Shown in pieces: positions 1 through 7,995 of a stretch of 22,591 bases of DNA. Origin of the DNA: a virus; the IMG/VR virus record IMGVR_UViG_3300029319_000307, positions 3,936 through 26,526 of that record; one strand, given 5' to 3'. How positions within the stretch are numbered: position 1 is the stretch's first letter; every line of letters starts with the position of its first letter. The position numbers were made by a program, and so were the translations under genes. Under the pieces are notes generated by a model that was not told where the DNA came from, searched no databases, and saw only the letters and a list, made by a program, of their open reading frames with translations.

Positions 1-2885
1 TAAAAAAACTTAAAAGTGAAACAAAAAAGAATGGAGAGCTTACTGAAGAACAATCAAGAAAATTTATAGAGCTTGAAACTTCACTAAAAGCTAATAGAAA
101 AAATTATAGAGGTGCTCAAAAAGATTTGCAAAATTTAAGTCAAGCACAAAAGAAATCAGGTAGCTTTACTATGAAAATGGCTAAAGCTTTTGGTTTAGCA
201 CAATTAGCAGTTGATGGTTTTAAAATGGCTAGTAGAGCTTTGATGACACAAATGCAAGACTCTATAAAAGTTTTTGCAGACTTTGATATACAGATGCAAA
301 AAGTAAAAGCTATCAGTGGTGCTAATAAAGAGGAGTTTGAAAAACTACAAAAATCTGCACAAGAATTAGGTCGTTCTACATTCTTTACAGCAACTCAAGT
401 TGGTGAGCTACAAATGAATTTTTCTAAATTAGGATTTACTGCTACAGAAGTTTTAGCAGCACAATCTGCTGCACTTGACATGGCAACTGCAACAGGTGAA
501 GATTTAGCAAGAACAGCAACAGTTATAGGTTCTTCTATTAGAGGTTTTAATTTAGATGCTTCAGAGGCAGGTAGAGTTGCTGATGTTATGGCTGCTTCTT
601 TTACAAGTTCTGCTCTTGACTTAGAAAAGTTTCAAACATCTATGACAAAAGTTGCACCGATTGCTGAACTTATGGGTGTAAGTATAGAAGAAACAACTGC
701 TATTATGGGTAAGCTTTCTGATGCAGGTATTGAAGCATCTATTGCTGGTACATCACTTCGTAACATATTTCTTAAAATGGGTGACCCTTCTTCTGACCTT
801 GCTAAAGCTTTAGGTAAGACTATTGGTTCTGGGGAGGAGTTAGTACAAGAATTAAAAAATCTTAGAGATGCAGGTGTTGATGTAGAGAAGATGTTGGCTG
901 TTGTTGACCAAAGACAAGTTGCTGCTTTTGCTACAATGGTAAAAGGTGTAGATGTTATAGAAAGTCAAATACTTGCTTTTGAAAACGCAAATGGTGCAGC
1001 AGCAGAAATGGCAGGCACAGTTGGTGACTCTTTACAAGGTGCTATGCTTAGATTTAAGTCAGCATTAGATGGATTAAAAATAGTATTAGTGGATAATATT
1101 GCACCAGCAATACAAAGTACGATTGATGGTTTAGCCACAATGTTTAATATTATTTCAAAATTTGCAGAAGGTGAAACTGTAACAGAAAGCTTTGCTAGTC
1201 AGTTAGGTAAAATTAAAGAAACAGATGAGCAAATTAAAAAATCTTTAGAAAGATATGAGGAGTTGGCTGAAAAGCAAAATAAAAGCACCCAAGAGATGAG
1301 AAATATGGATATAGAGCTGCAAAATCTAAACAAATTGTTTGGAGAAAATGTAACTCAAATAAATGAAGAAACAGGAGCTTTAGAAATTAACAGGAAAGAG
1401 TTATTTAGACAAATACAATTAAGAAAAACTCTACAGTCTGAAACAGCTATTCAGCTAATGGCAGAACGAACTGATATTGAAAAACAGTTTGAAAACCAAA
1501 TGGATTTGCAGAAAAAAATACAGGAGTCTTTTGCAATAGCTACACATGGTATGACTAAAGCAGAAAAAGGGCTACTTCAAGCATATCTTGATTATAGAGG
1601 TGAGATACCCATGCTTCACGAACACTCACAAGAGATGCACTTAGCAGCTATGAATATGTTTGATAATCCCAACTTTCAAAAAGCTATGTTTTTAAGAGAA
1701 GAATTAGATAAAATGCTTGACGAACAAGGGGGAGATGCAAACACAAGGTTGGCTGAAATAGATGCAGAACTTAACAAGTTAGGTATAAGTATAGAGGACT
1801 TAAACAAGGTTTACTTAGACTCATTCTTAGGCGACACAGGTGAAAAACCTAAAGGGGGTAAGCCTGTTACATCTGAGGGTGAATCAGGTGGTCTTACACC
1901 TGCTCAACAAGAGTTAAAAGATACAGAGTTACAGTTACAATTAGATTTATTAGCAGCACAACAAGCTTTTGCTAATGGCACTATTGAAACTAGAGAAGAA
2001 TTAAACGAATTTTTATTAGATGATACTATACATCATCTTGGAGAAATGTTAAAAATAGAAGGGTTATCAAATGAAGAAAGGCTAGAGTTAGAAAAAAGAT
2101 TAGCACAAGCTAAAAGTAAATTAAGAGATGAAGAAATAAAAGATACAATAGAAGGTGAAAAACTTAAAAAAGAAGCTTTAGAAAATAATATAAACACCAT
2201 GAAAGAAACTGGTCAAGTTCTAATGAATATAGGGCAGATTACTGGTAAAAACTCATTAGCTGCAAAAGCAGGTATTAAAATAAGTCAAGCTGCTGCTATA
2301 GCTGATGGTGTTCATGGATTGATAAATGCTAAAGTAGGTATAGCTGCACAAGCAAAGTTACCTTTTCCATCTAATATTTTAGCTATGGCATCCACAGCAG
2401 CACAGGTTGCTTCTATTGTAGTTGCAATAAAACAATTATTAGGAGGAGCAGGTGGTTCTGGAGGAGGAGCAGGTGATGTAGAAAGAGCAAGTACAAACGC
2501 AGAAGGCACAGCTACATTTGCTAGAGGAGGTTTGACCAGAGGTGGTGTATTTCAAGGTGCTTCCCATGCTAATGGTGGTGTTAAGTTTGCAGTAGGTGGT
2601 AGAGTTATGGAAGCAGAAGGTGGTGAAGCAATTATAAATAAAAAATCTACATCAGCTTTTAGACCTATATTATCTGCTATAAATTCTTTCAATGGTAATG
2701 GTGTTAAGTTTGCTGATGGAGGATTAATTAGTTCTGGAGAAAGATTTGCTTTAGGTGGTGAGCTAAGAAGCATACAAAATATTGTAAGTAATAATTCAGG
2801 TACTTCACAAGTTATAGTTGTAGAAAGTGAAGTTACAACAACACAAAATAGAGTATCTGCATTAGAGAGTCAAGCATCTTTCTAA
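1..2885 (+). CDS. Tail tape measure protein, TP901 type (5' end outside window)
   Basis: The tape measure protein sets tail length and is threaded through the tail tube during assembly. The frame is open from position 3 with no start needed, so the gene begins before the window; a TTG at 126 is only an internal codon. Counting from 126, residues about 45-310 match the TP901 tape-measure core: an amphipathic region, FADFDIQMQKVKAISGA, STFFTATQVGELQMNFSKLGFT and repeated Ala/Met-rich helices. Residues about 370-700 are coiled-coil-rich. A hydrophobic Ala/Ile stretch lies near 710-785. The C-terminus is Gly-rich with spaced FARGG, FAVGG, FADGG and FALGG motifs, as in other Bacteroidota phage tape measures. 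More than 960 residues are present. It sits upstream of the capsid genes, which is unusual. The family is secure. Confidence 0.93.
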   Translation, partial: KKLKSETKKNGELTEEQSRKFIELETSLKANRKNYRGAQKDLQNLSQAQKKSGSFTMKMAKAFGLAQLAVDGFKMASRALMTQMQDSIKVFADFDIQMQKVKAISGANKEEFEKLQKSAQELGRSTFFTATQVGELQMNFSKLGFTATEVLAAQSAALDMATATGEDLARTATVIGSSIRGFNLDASEAGRVADVMAASFTSSALDLEKFQTSMTKVAPIAELMGVSIEETTAIMGKLSDAGIEASIAGTSLRNIFLKMGDPSSDLAKALGKTIGSGEELVQELKNLRDAGVDVEKMLAVVDQRQVAAFATMVKGVDVIESQILAFENANGAAAEMAGTVGDSLQGAMLRFKSALDGLKIVLVDNIAPAIQSTIDGLATMFNIISKFAEGETVTESFASQLGKIKETDEQIKKSLERYEELAEKQNKSTQEMRNMDIELQNLNKLFGENVTQINEETGALEINRKELFRQIQLRKTLQSETAIQLMAERTDIEKQFENQMDLQKKIQESFAIATHGMTKAEKGLLQAYLDYRGEIPMLHEHSQEMHLAAMNMFDNPNFQKAMFLREELDKMLDEQGGDANTRLAEIDAELNKLGISIEDLNKVYLDSFLGDTGEKPKGGKPVTSEGESGGLTPAQQELKDTELQLQLDLLAAQQAFANGTIETREELNEFLLDDTIHHLGEMLKIEGLSNEERLELEKRLAQAKSKLRDEEIKDTIEGEKLKKEALENNINTMKETGQVLMNIGQITGKNSLAAKAGIKISQAAAIADGVHGLINAKVGIAAQAKLPFPSNILAMASTAAQVASIVVAIKQLLGGAGGSGGGAGDVERASTNAEGTATFARGGLTRGGVFQGASHANGGVKFAVGGRVMEAEGGEAIINKKSTSAFRPILSAINSFNGNGVKFADGGLISSGERFALGGELRSIQNIVSNNSGTSQVIVVESEVTTTQNRVSALESQASF

Positions 2886-2911
2886 CAATTAAATGTTAAT
2901 AAAATATTAAT

Positions 2912-2927
2912 AACTTTTTGCAAAGTT
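2912..2927 (+). other. Small hairpin in spacer after the tape measure gene
   Basis: AACTTT and AAAGTT form a perfect 6 bp stem around a TTGC loop in the 66-base AT-rich spacer. Only two further T follow the stem, so it would be a weak terminator at best. The TAACTTTTTG it contains resembles a -7 box but has the wrong spacing between TA and TTTG. I cannot decide between a weak terminator, a degenerate promoter and chance. Confidence 0.3.
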
Positions 2928-2951
2928 TTACGTAAATATATAAATTAGATT

Positions 2952-3272
2952 ATGGCAATACGTCAAAATAAGCTTGAAATAGTTAATCAGTTTGTAGAAA
3001 AAACTTATGATGAAATAAAAGCTAAATACTCTGAAGAAGCTGGTATTAAAAATGTTTTACATTTTCTTATAGAAAAAGGCTTGGTTGATCCTAAAAAACT
3101 AAGAGATTATATGGTAATGTCAGATTTTTCTGGAATGTTGAAAAAAAACAAAGGCAAGGTTGTTTATGCTTTTATGGATTTATCTGTTAAGTACGATATA
3201 ACAGAAAGAACAGCAGCTAATATTGTATATAAAAGAAGTAAGAGTTTTAAAAAAGAATACAACATTAGATAA
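2952..3272 (+). CDS. Small protein with HTH-like C-terminus
   Basis: 106 residues, not recognised with confidence. The N-terminal half is charged and helical. The last third (AFMDLSVKYDITERTAANIVYKRSKSF split over residues about 74-100) looks like a helix-turn-helix: a helix, a turn at YDIT, then a basic recognition-like helix. The protein ends in a Lys/Arg-rich tail and is predicted basic. It lies alone between the tape measure and protease genes. A DNA-binding role, in late-gene control or packaging (small-terminase-like), would fit, but that is inference. Start: ATG at 2952 after an AT-rich spacer. The gene ends 52 bases before my chosen protease start. Confidence 0.7.
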   Translation: MAIRQNKLEIVNQFVEKTYDEIKAKYSEEAGIKNVLHFLIEKGLVDPKKLRDYMVMSDFSGMLKKNKGKVVYAFMDLSVKYDITERTAANIVYKRSKSFKKEYNIR

Positions 3273-3312
3273 AAAATTCCAACTTTTTCCTATCAAAAAT
3301 AAAGGTATATCG

Positions 3313-3320
3313 TATTTTTG
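3313..3320 (+). promoter_or_regulatory. Possible -7 box (TATTTTTG) at the protease start
   Basis: TATTTTTG fits the Bacteroidota -7 consensus TAnnTTTG, but no convincing TTG lies 19-21 bases upstream (only a T-run near 3284-3288). It ends 4 bases before the protease ATG at 3325, so a transcript from it would be almost leaderless. Treat as tentative. Confidence 0.3.
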
Positions 3321-3324
3321 CAAA

Positions 3325-4311
3325 ATGAATAACTGGTACACTTTTGAAAACAATGCAAGTTTTGTGGAAATTTCTATTTATGATGAAATAGGAGATTATG
3401 GAACTTCAGCAAAAAACTTTATACAAGATTTAAAATCAGCAGGAGATAAAAACATTAACCTTAGAATGAACTCTGTAGGTGGTAGTGTTTTTGATGGTCT
3501 TGCTATATATAATGTATTAAGAGCACATAAAGGTCATGTCAATGTAAAGATTGAAGGTTTATCTGCATCTATTGCTAGTATTATAGCTTTAGCAGGAGAT
3601 AAGATAGAAATGGCTGAAAATGGATTCTTTATGATACATAATCCTTTCGGTAAATCAGCAGGTGATGCAGAAGATATGCGTAAAACAGCAGATTTACTAG
3701 ATAAGATTAAACAAGAGCTTGTATCTATCTATGCGAGTAAAACTGAGTTAACAAACGAAGAAATCTCAAATATGATGGATGAAGAAACTTGGCTAACAAG
3801 CCAAGAGGCTAAAGAAATGGGTTTTATAGATGTTATTACAGATCCTATTAAAGTAGCTGCAAGTTTTAACTTCTCTAAGTTTACTAATGTAAATGAGTCA
3901 GAAGTTAGAAACAAACTAGAGTTAATTAGTAATATTAAAAAAACGAAAATGACTGACGAATTGAAAAATTGGTTTAATGGCGTAAAAGAAGAAATAATCA
4001 ACGCTGTTAAGGGTAAAGACGTAGATGAAAGCCCAGTTAATGAAGTTTCTGTTGTTCTTTCTGACAATGACGAAGTAGTTAATAAACTTACAGACTTATC
4101 AAATGAGAAAGAAGAACTTTCAAATATCGTTTCTGAAAAAGAAAGTAAAATTTCTGAATTAGAAAACAAGATGTCTGAATTGGAAGCAGAGTTAGCGAAA
4201 TTAAACGCTACAGAAACAAAACTAGAGGCAGAAAATGACCCTGCAATTAACAAAGCTGATGTAAAAGCTGTTAATGAGTGGGAAGTTTTCGCTAAATCAT
4301 TATTAAAATAA
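3325..4311 (+). CDS. Head maturation protease, ClpP/S14 type, with scaffold-like C-terminal tail
   Basis: Cleaves scaffold and capsid precursor during prohead maturation. 328 residues from ATG 3325. The fold starts with FVEISIYDEIGDYGTS, then MNSVGGSVFDGLAIYN (48-63). The serine nucleophile motif is GLSASIAS (Ser82), the catalytic His is in MIHNP (His105), and the acidic residue is probably in DEETWLTSQEAKEMGFID (152-169). Residues about 205-328 form a separate tail rich in Glu/Lys/Ser heptads, a coiled coil like phage scaffolds. This is the lambda C/Nu3-type arrangement. The frame stays open upstream to an ATG at 3223, but that start would overlap the previous gene and add a non-homologous leader, so 3325 is preferred. 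The capsid gene follows 13 bases later. Confidence 0.9.
   Translation: MNNWYTFENNASFVEISIYDEIGDYGTSAKNFIQDLKSAGDKNINLRMNSVGGSVFDGLAIYNVLRAHKGHVNVKIEGLSASIASIIALAGDKIEMAENGFFMIHNPFGKSAGDAEDMRKTADLLDKIKQELVSIYASKTELTNEEISNMMDEETWLTSQEAKEMGFIDVITDPIKVAASFNFSKFTNVNESEVRNKLELISNIKKTKMTDELKNWFNGVKEEIINAVKGKDVDESPVNEVSVVLSDNDEVVNKLTDLSNEKEELSNIVSEKESKISELENKMSELEAELAKLNATETKLEAENDPAINKADVKAVNEWEVFAKSLLK
3949..4311 (+). other. Possible internal start producing scaffold alone
   Basis: An in-frame ATG at 3949 (Met209 of the protease), preceded by the A-rich AAAAAAACGAAA typical of starts in this phage, falls at the junction between the protease domain and the coiled-coil tail. Translation from here would give a 120-residue free scaffold, as Nu3 is made inside lambda C. 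The position is what the sequence shows; use of the start is inference. Proteolytic release would be the alternative. Confidence 0.35.
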
Positions 4312-4323
4312 AAATAAAAAATT

Positions 4324-5334
4324 ATGGCTAATACTGTCGCAAGTTTACCTACAGTAAATAAATATGATGTAAGTAAATTTATTTTAGAGCCTCTATTTAT
4401 GGGGCAAGATTATATGTCTTATATGGACATTATGCCTAATGTGTCTGGAACTATTGTTATAGATAAGTTCAAGCAATTAGGTGGAATTACTAACGCTTTT
4501 TCTTCTTCAGCTTTTACTGCTGAAACAGGTGAGATAGGTGATACTGTTACTATTACTCCTGTTCGTAGAGAAGCAGAAATTGCATTTGCAGGTAATTCAT
4601 TATACAACAAAATCAAAGGTCAACTAATGAGAGGTGGACACGAATTTGATAATGTTGATGGAACTATCGTTAAAAACATTTTATTAGACCTTATTGGACA
4701 AGGTGTAAAAGCTGACTTTAACAAGCACCTTTGGTTATCTGATGCTTCTGCTTCAGGTGCTTTTGGTGATTTTGATGGTTTATTTGATTCTGCTTTTGCT
4801 TTAAGTGCAAACAGACACAATAGAGGAACTTTAGCTACTGAACAAACTACTGATGCAGCTTTAGTTGCAGGTCGTGGTTTAGACATCTTAAAAGGTCTTT
4901 ATGAAATTGCTTCTCCTGAATTATTAGAAGCTGGAAATCATGTTTACTTTGTTTCAGGTGATATTGCTGATGACTACATGGCTACAAATTTAGAATCTTC
5001 TAGTTTTGCTGCTGCTGGTTATGGAGCTATGGTAAATGGTGTTCCAAACCTTACTTACAGAGGTATTCCTATCATTGTACGTAGAGATTGGGATGTTGCT
5101 ATTGCTGCTAATGTTGCTAACATCAATGGTGCTTCTACTGCTGTAGAAACTCACAGAGCAATGTTAACTACTAAAGATGCTTTCGTTGTAGCAACTGACT
5201 TCAATGAAAACTCTGTTGAGCAGTGGTATTCAAACGACAATAAAGAATATCGTTTTAGAGTATCTTACTCTATAGGATGTGCATTAAAAGATGCTAAATT
5301 AGCAACTTACTACACACCAGATAATATGTCGTAA
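4324..5334 (+). CDS. Major capsid protein
   Basis: 336 residues. Main shell subunit, probably HK97 fold. Support comes from position directly after the protease-scaffold gene, a length typical of major capsid proteins, and recognisable features: an N-terminal SKFILEPLFMGQDYMSYMDIMPNV segment (split around residues 17-40), a hydrophilic TAETGEIGDTVTITPVRREA region where an E-loop would lie, and a C-terminal domain with TYRGIPIIVRRDWD then FNENSVEQWYSNDNKEYRFRVSYSIG. Codon choice shifts visibly toward gct, ctt, gac and ttc compared with neighbours, as expected for a highly expressed gene. ATG at 4324 follows an A-rich spacer. A strong hairpin terminator lies 6 bases after the stop. Confidence 0.88.
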   Translation: MANTVASLPTVNKYDVSKFILEPLFMGQDYMSYMDIMPNVSGTIVIDKFKQLGGITNAFSSSAFTAETGEIGDTVTITPVRREAEIAFAGNSLYNKIKGQLMRGGHEFDNVDGTIVKNILLDLIGQGVKADFNKHLWLSDASASGAFGDFDGLFDSAFALSANRHNRGTLATEQTTDAALVAGRGLDILKGLYEIASPELLEAGNHVYFVSGDIADDYMATNLESSSFAAAGYGAMVNGVPNLTYRGIPIIVRRDWDVAIAANVANINGASTAVETHRAMLTTKDAFVVATDFNENSVEQWYSNDNKEYRFRVSYSIGCALKDAKLATYYTPDNMS

Positions 5335-5340
5335 ATAAAT

Positions 5341-5374
5341 TTAGGGGGATGAAATATGCCCCCTAATAATTTTT
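5341..5374 (+). terminator. Terminator after the capsid gene
   Basis: TTAGGGGG (5341-5348) and CCCCCTAA (5359-5366) form a perfect 8 bp stem with a 10-base loop, followed by TAATTTTT. This is a rho-independent type structure. It lies inside the structural operon, so it is more likely to adjust expression levels than to end the operon. Confidence 0.82.
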
Positions 5375-5396
5375 AACTTTAAATAATAATAATAAA

Positions 5397-5960
5397 ATGG
5401 CAATAGAAGCATTAGGAGTAAATCACAGCGATTTAGAATTAAGAGGTGGTTTACGATATATAGCAATAACTGACTTTACAGATGCAACTGGCGTAACTTT
5501 TGATGATGCTGGTGACCATGCTGTTTCTGCTGTTACAGGTGTAGGTGATGCAGTGCTTTTTGATTTAAAGCAAGGCACAGGTTCATTAACTACTACTGGT
5601 ACAAAAGAAGGTGGTACTATTATGTTTGAGCACACTATTTCATTTTTTGTTCCTAACATTTCTTCTGCTCACCTTAGAGCATTAGAATCAACTAGAAATC
5701 AAAAATTAATGGTATTCGTTCAAGATTTTAATGGAGCTGCTTATGTTGTAGGTTGTTCTAAAGAATATGCACTAGAAGATGATTTTGCAAACCAGCAGAT
5801 GTTTGCTACTGTTTCTTCAATAGAAGGTGGTACAGGTGCAGCTTTAGGTGATGAAAATGGTGTTACAGTAAGTATTACTTGTCAATCAGGAGAATTACCA
5901 AGAGCATTTACTGGTACATTCACACCTGATTCATCAGCAGGTACAGTCGCTATATCGTAA
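5397..5960 (+). CDS. Probable major tail tube protein
   Basis: 187 residues, beta-rich. It begins MAIEALGVNHSDLELRGGLR, has a central GGTIMFEHTISFFVPNISSAHL segment, then NQKLMVFVQDFNGAAYVVG, and closes with LGDENGVTVSITCQSGELP. The pattern of a receptive beta-sandwich with a D.NGVT.S..C.SGELP C-terminal strand recurs in tail tube proteins of Bacteroidota siphophages. Like the capsid gene it has its own terminator and favours optimal-looking codons, so it is probably a major virion protein. Tail tube is the best guess; a major head decoration protein is the alternative. ATG at 5397 follows AAATAATAATAATAAA. Confidence 0.65.
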   Translation: MAIEALGVNHSDLELRGGLRYIAITDFTDATGVTFDDAGDHAVSAVTGVGDAVLFDLKQGTGSLTTTGTKEGGTIMFEHTISFFVPNISSAHLRALESTRNQKLMVFVQDFNGAAYVVGCSKEYALEDDFANQQMFATVSSIEGGTGAALGDENGVTVSITCQSGELPRAFTGTFTPDSSAGTVAIS

Positions 5961-5978
5961 CAATAATAAATATACAAT

Positions 5979-6014
5979 AGTTAGGGGTCTTTCCCCTAGC
6001 TATGTATTTTTTTT
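5979..6014 (+). terminator. Terminator after the tail tube gene
   Basis: AGTTAGGGG (5979-5987) pairs with CCCCTAGCT (5993-6001): nine pairs including one G-U, with a 5-base TCTTT loop. T8 follows at 6007-6014. The core TTAGGGG/CCCCTA is shared with the hairpin after the capsid gene. Confidence 0.82.
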
Positions 6015-6028
6015 AATATATTAGCATT

Positions 6029-6238
6029 ATGTATAAATCAAGATTAAAAAAAGGAGTTATCAAGTTTCGTGATACTAGACTTAGAGTAGATTGGTCTAAC
6101 GCAACACAAGAACAACTAAAAGAGGTTTATGAAAGAGGTGATAATGACTTAGTAATAAAATTAGAAGATGCAGCACCTAAAAAAACCAAAAAGAAATCAA
6201 AAGCAAAGTCAAGTAAAGACAGCTCAGACAAAGAGTAG
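6029..6238 (+). CDS. Small basic structural-region protein
   Basis: 69 residues. It opens MYKSRLKKGVIKFRDTRLRVDW, continues with NATQEQLKEVYERGDNDLV and ends in a Lys/Ser tail (KKTKKKSKAKSSKDSSDKE). Short proteins with a 'K-x-x-I-x-F-R ... A-T-x-E-Q-L-x-x-x-Y' pattern are commonly found beside head-tail genes in Bacteroidota phages, but I know of no assigned function. The Lys-rich tail overlaps the portal reading frame by 71 bases. Possible roles are an adaptor, a small-terminase-like protein or a DNA-contacting virion protein; none is supported directly. Confidence 0.7.
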   Translation: MYKSRLKKGVIKFRDTRLRVDWSNATQEQLKEVYERGDNDLVIKLEDAAPKKTKKKSKAKSSKDSSDKE

Positions 6239-7466
6239 TTTTAACACTAAGTATGCTTTTGTAAATATAAGCACACCTAACGTAGATAGAGAGGTAAAGC
6301 AAATAGATAGAGTAAGAGAAGATTATATACCATTTGGTAAGGATAATCTTTTTCCACAATATCTTGCTGATTTAAAAAGACACTCATCAACACATAGATC
6401 TGTTCTAGCACAAAAAACTACATTTACTACTGGTAGTGGTTTTAAAACAGAAAACAATAAATTAAAAGAGTTTATATCAGACGTAAATGCTGATGGAGAA
6501 ACACTAAAAGATTGTTTTAAAAAATTAGCTGATGATTATTACACTTATGGAAACGCATACCTAGAGGGTGTTGTGTATGAAGGTGGTGTTAATTTTTATC
6601 ATAAAGATGCTGCAACAGCTAGAGTAAGTAAAAATAAAAAGAGTATTTGTTTTCATCCTGATTGGGATAATTACAAAAGAACACCTGAGAAAAAGCAGGT
6701 TATTCCTATTTATCCTGAAATAAAAAGTGACCGATTTGTAATTCACTATAAAGATTATGAAAGCACATTTAGCTTTTATGGTTTACCAGATTATGTTGCT
6801 GCACTAGAGCACATAGCGATAGATTATGAAATAGGTAAATTTAACCATACAAATTTTAAGAATGGATTTAGTCCTTCTGCAATAGTAACAGTAAATGGTG
6901 ATTTTGGTGAAGCAGAAGCAGAAAAGTTTGTAGAAACTGCTAAAGACACTTTAACAGGTAGTGGTAACAATTCAAAGATATTATTCCTTGTAAAAAACGC
7001 AGATGAAAGTAGAGGTACAGATGTTCAGATTCTAAACAACAAAGAAGATGGTGACTTTTTAGATTTACAAAAATTAACAGATCAAAATATAATAACTGCT
7101 CATAGATGGCAACCAGCACTTAGTGGTATAGTATCTTCAGGTAAGATGAATAACACTGGTAGTGAGATTAGAATAGCTTATGAACTAGCTATGTCAACAG
7201 TTATAAAAGATACAACTAATATATTATTAGACCCAATAAAAAAGGTTATAACTACAGAGTTAGGAATAGATACAGAAGATTTAACTGTGATTTATGAACC
7301 ACCAATATCATTCTTATCAGACATAGACCCAAAACAAGTTCTTACGATAAATGAACAGAGAGCTATGTTACACAAAGATTTAGGTAAGTTAGAAGATGGT
7401 GATATGTTACTAGCTGATAGACAGCTAATTAGAGTAGAAAAACAAGAAACTATAACAAGAAATTAA
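6168..7466 (+). CDS. Portal protein
   Basis: 432 residues. The portal forms the dodecameric ring at the capsid vertex through which DNA passes. Portal features: REDYIPFGKDNLFPQYL near residues 50-66, a YYTYGNAYLEGVV segment near 124-136, YGLPDYVAALEH at 204-215, NGFSPSAIV at 232-240, and a C-terminal half with QNIITAHRWQPALSGI and SEIRIAYELAMS. Length is normal for HK97-type portals. The only plausible start is ATG 6168, which lies inside the previous gene; no ATG, GTG or TTG occurs between it and the conserved region. The first about 25 residues are therefore a basic read-through of the neighbour's Lys-rich codons in another frame. The next gene starts 1 base after the stop. Confidence 0.88.
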   Translation: MQHLKKPKRNQKQSQVKTAQTKSSFNTKYAFVNISTPNVDREVKQIDRVREDYIPFGKDNLFPQYLADLKRHSSTHRSVLAQKTTFTTGSGFKTENNKLKEFISDVNADGETLKDCFKKLADDYYTYGNAYLEGVVYEGGVNFYHKDAATARVSKNKKSICFHPDWDNYKRTPEKKQVIPIYPEIKSDRFVIHYKDYESTFSFYGLPDYVAALEHIAIDYEIGKFNHTNFKNGFSPSAIVTVNGDFGEAEAEKFVETAKDTLTGSGNNSKILFLVKNADESRGTDVQILNNKEDGDFLDLQKLTDQNIITAHRWQPALSGIVSSGKMNNTGSEIRIAYELAMSTVIKDTTNILLDPIKKVITTELGIDTEDLTVIYEPPISFLSDIDPKQVLTINEQRAMLHKDLGKLEDGDMLLADRQLIRVEKQETITRN

Positions 7467-7467
7467 T

Positions 7468-7995
7468 ATGGCAAACGTAAGACAATACAATAATTTAGTA
7501 ACTGCTTCTGAAGTAATATCTAATGCTTTTACAAATCAAGCAACAGATACAGCTTTGATAACTAATAGTATTATTGATATTGCAGAATTAGCACACATAA
7601 AACCAGAATTAGGACTGGATTTTTATGAAGAAATAAAAACACAAAATCATAACTCAACTTTAACATCTGACAACACAGTTTTAATGAATGACTTTTTAAA
7701 ACCTGCACTTTGTTGGTTTGTACGTTTTGAAGTTATGAACGAAATACAATATAATACAACTTCTGCTGGCGTTGTAGTAAATGTTTCTGATTTTAGCACA
7801 CCTGCTAATGTAGAGCAATTCAACCAAATGAAACAAGACACATATAGAAAAGCAAAAGTATTTCTTGATGATATGATAGCATTTATACAACATGAAGATC
7901 AGTCAGGAAAATACACTTTGTTTGGTCATGATGGTGATTCATCTATGCCAGATGTTGACCAAGCAACTAAACTTAACGGAATAATATTTTACTAA
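7468..7995 (+). CDS. Head-tail connector candidate
   Basis: 175 residues, mostly helical. It opens MANVRQYNNLVTASEVISNAFTNQ and includes a central NDFLKPALCWFVRFEVMNEIQYN segment, then a helix around QMKQDTYRKAKVFLDDMIAFIQ. Small helical proteins with a hydrophobic 'L-K-P-x-L-x-x-x-x' middle segment lie immediately after the portal in many Bacteroidota phages and are thought to join head and tail. Position and fold type support a connector; the sequence alone does not prove it. It overlaps the next gene by one base (TAATG). Confidence 0.6.
   Translation: MANVRQYNNLVTASEVISNAFTNQATDTALITNSIIDIAELAHIKPELGLDFYEEIKTQNHNSTLTSDNTVLMNDFLKPALCWFVRFEVMNEIQYNTTSAGVVVNVSDFSTPANVEQFNQMKQDTYRKAKVFLDDMIAFIQHEDQSGKYTLFGHDGDSSMPDVDQATKLNGIIFY

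Noticed and set aside
3223-3324. Upstream start for the protease gene
   Set aside because: Would overlap the previous gene by 50 bases and add 34 residues with no family counterpart; 3325 starts exactly at the conserved fold.
3729-4253. 174-codon open frame on the - strand
   Set aside because: Antisense to the Glu/Lys/Ser coiled-coil codons of the protease tail; Ser/Leu-rich low-complexity product, no promoter or family match.
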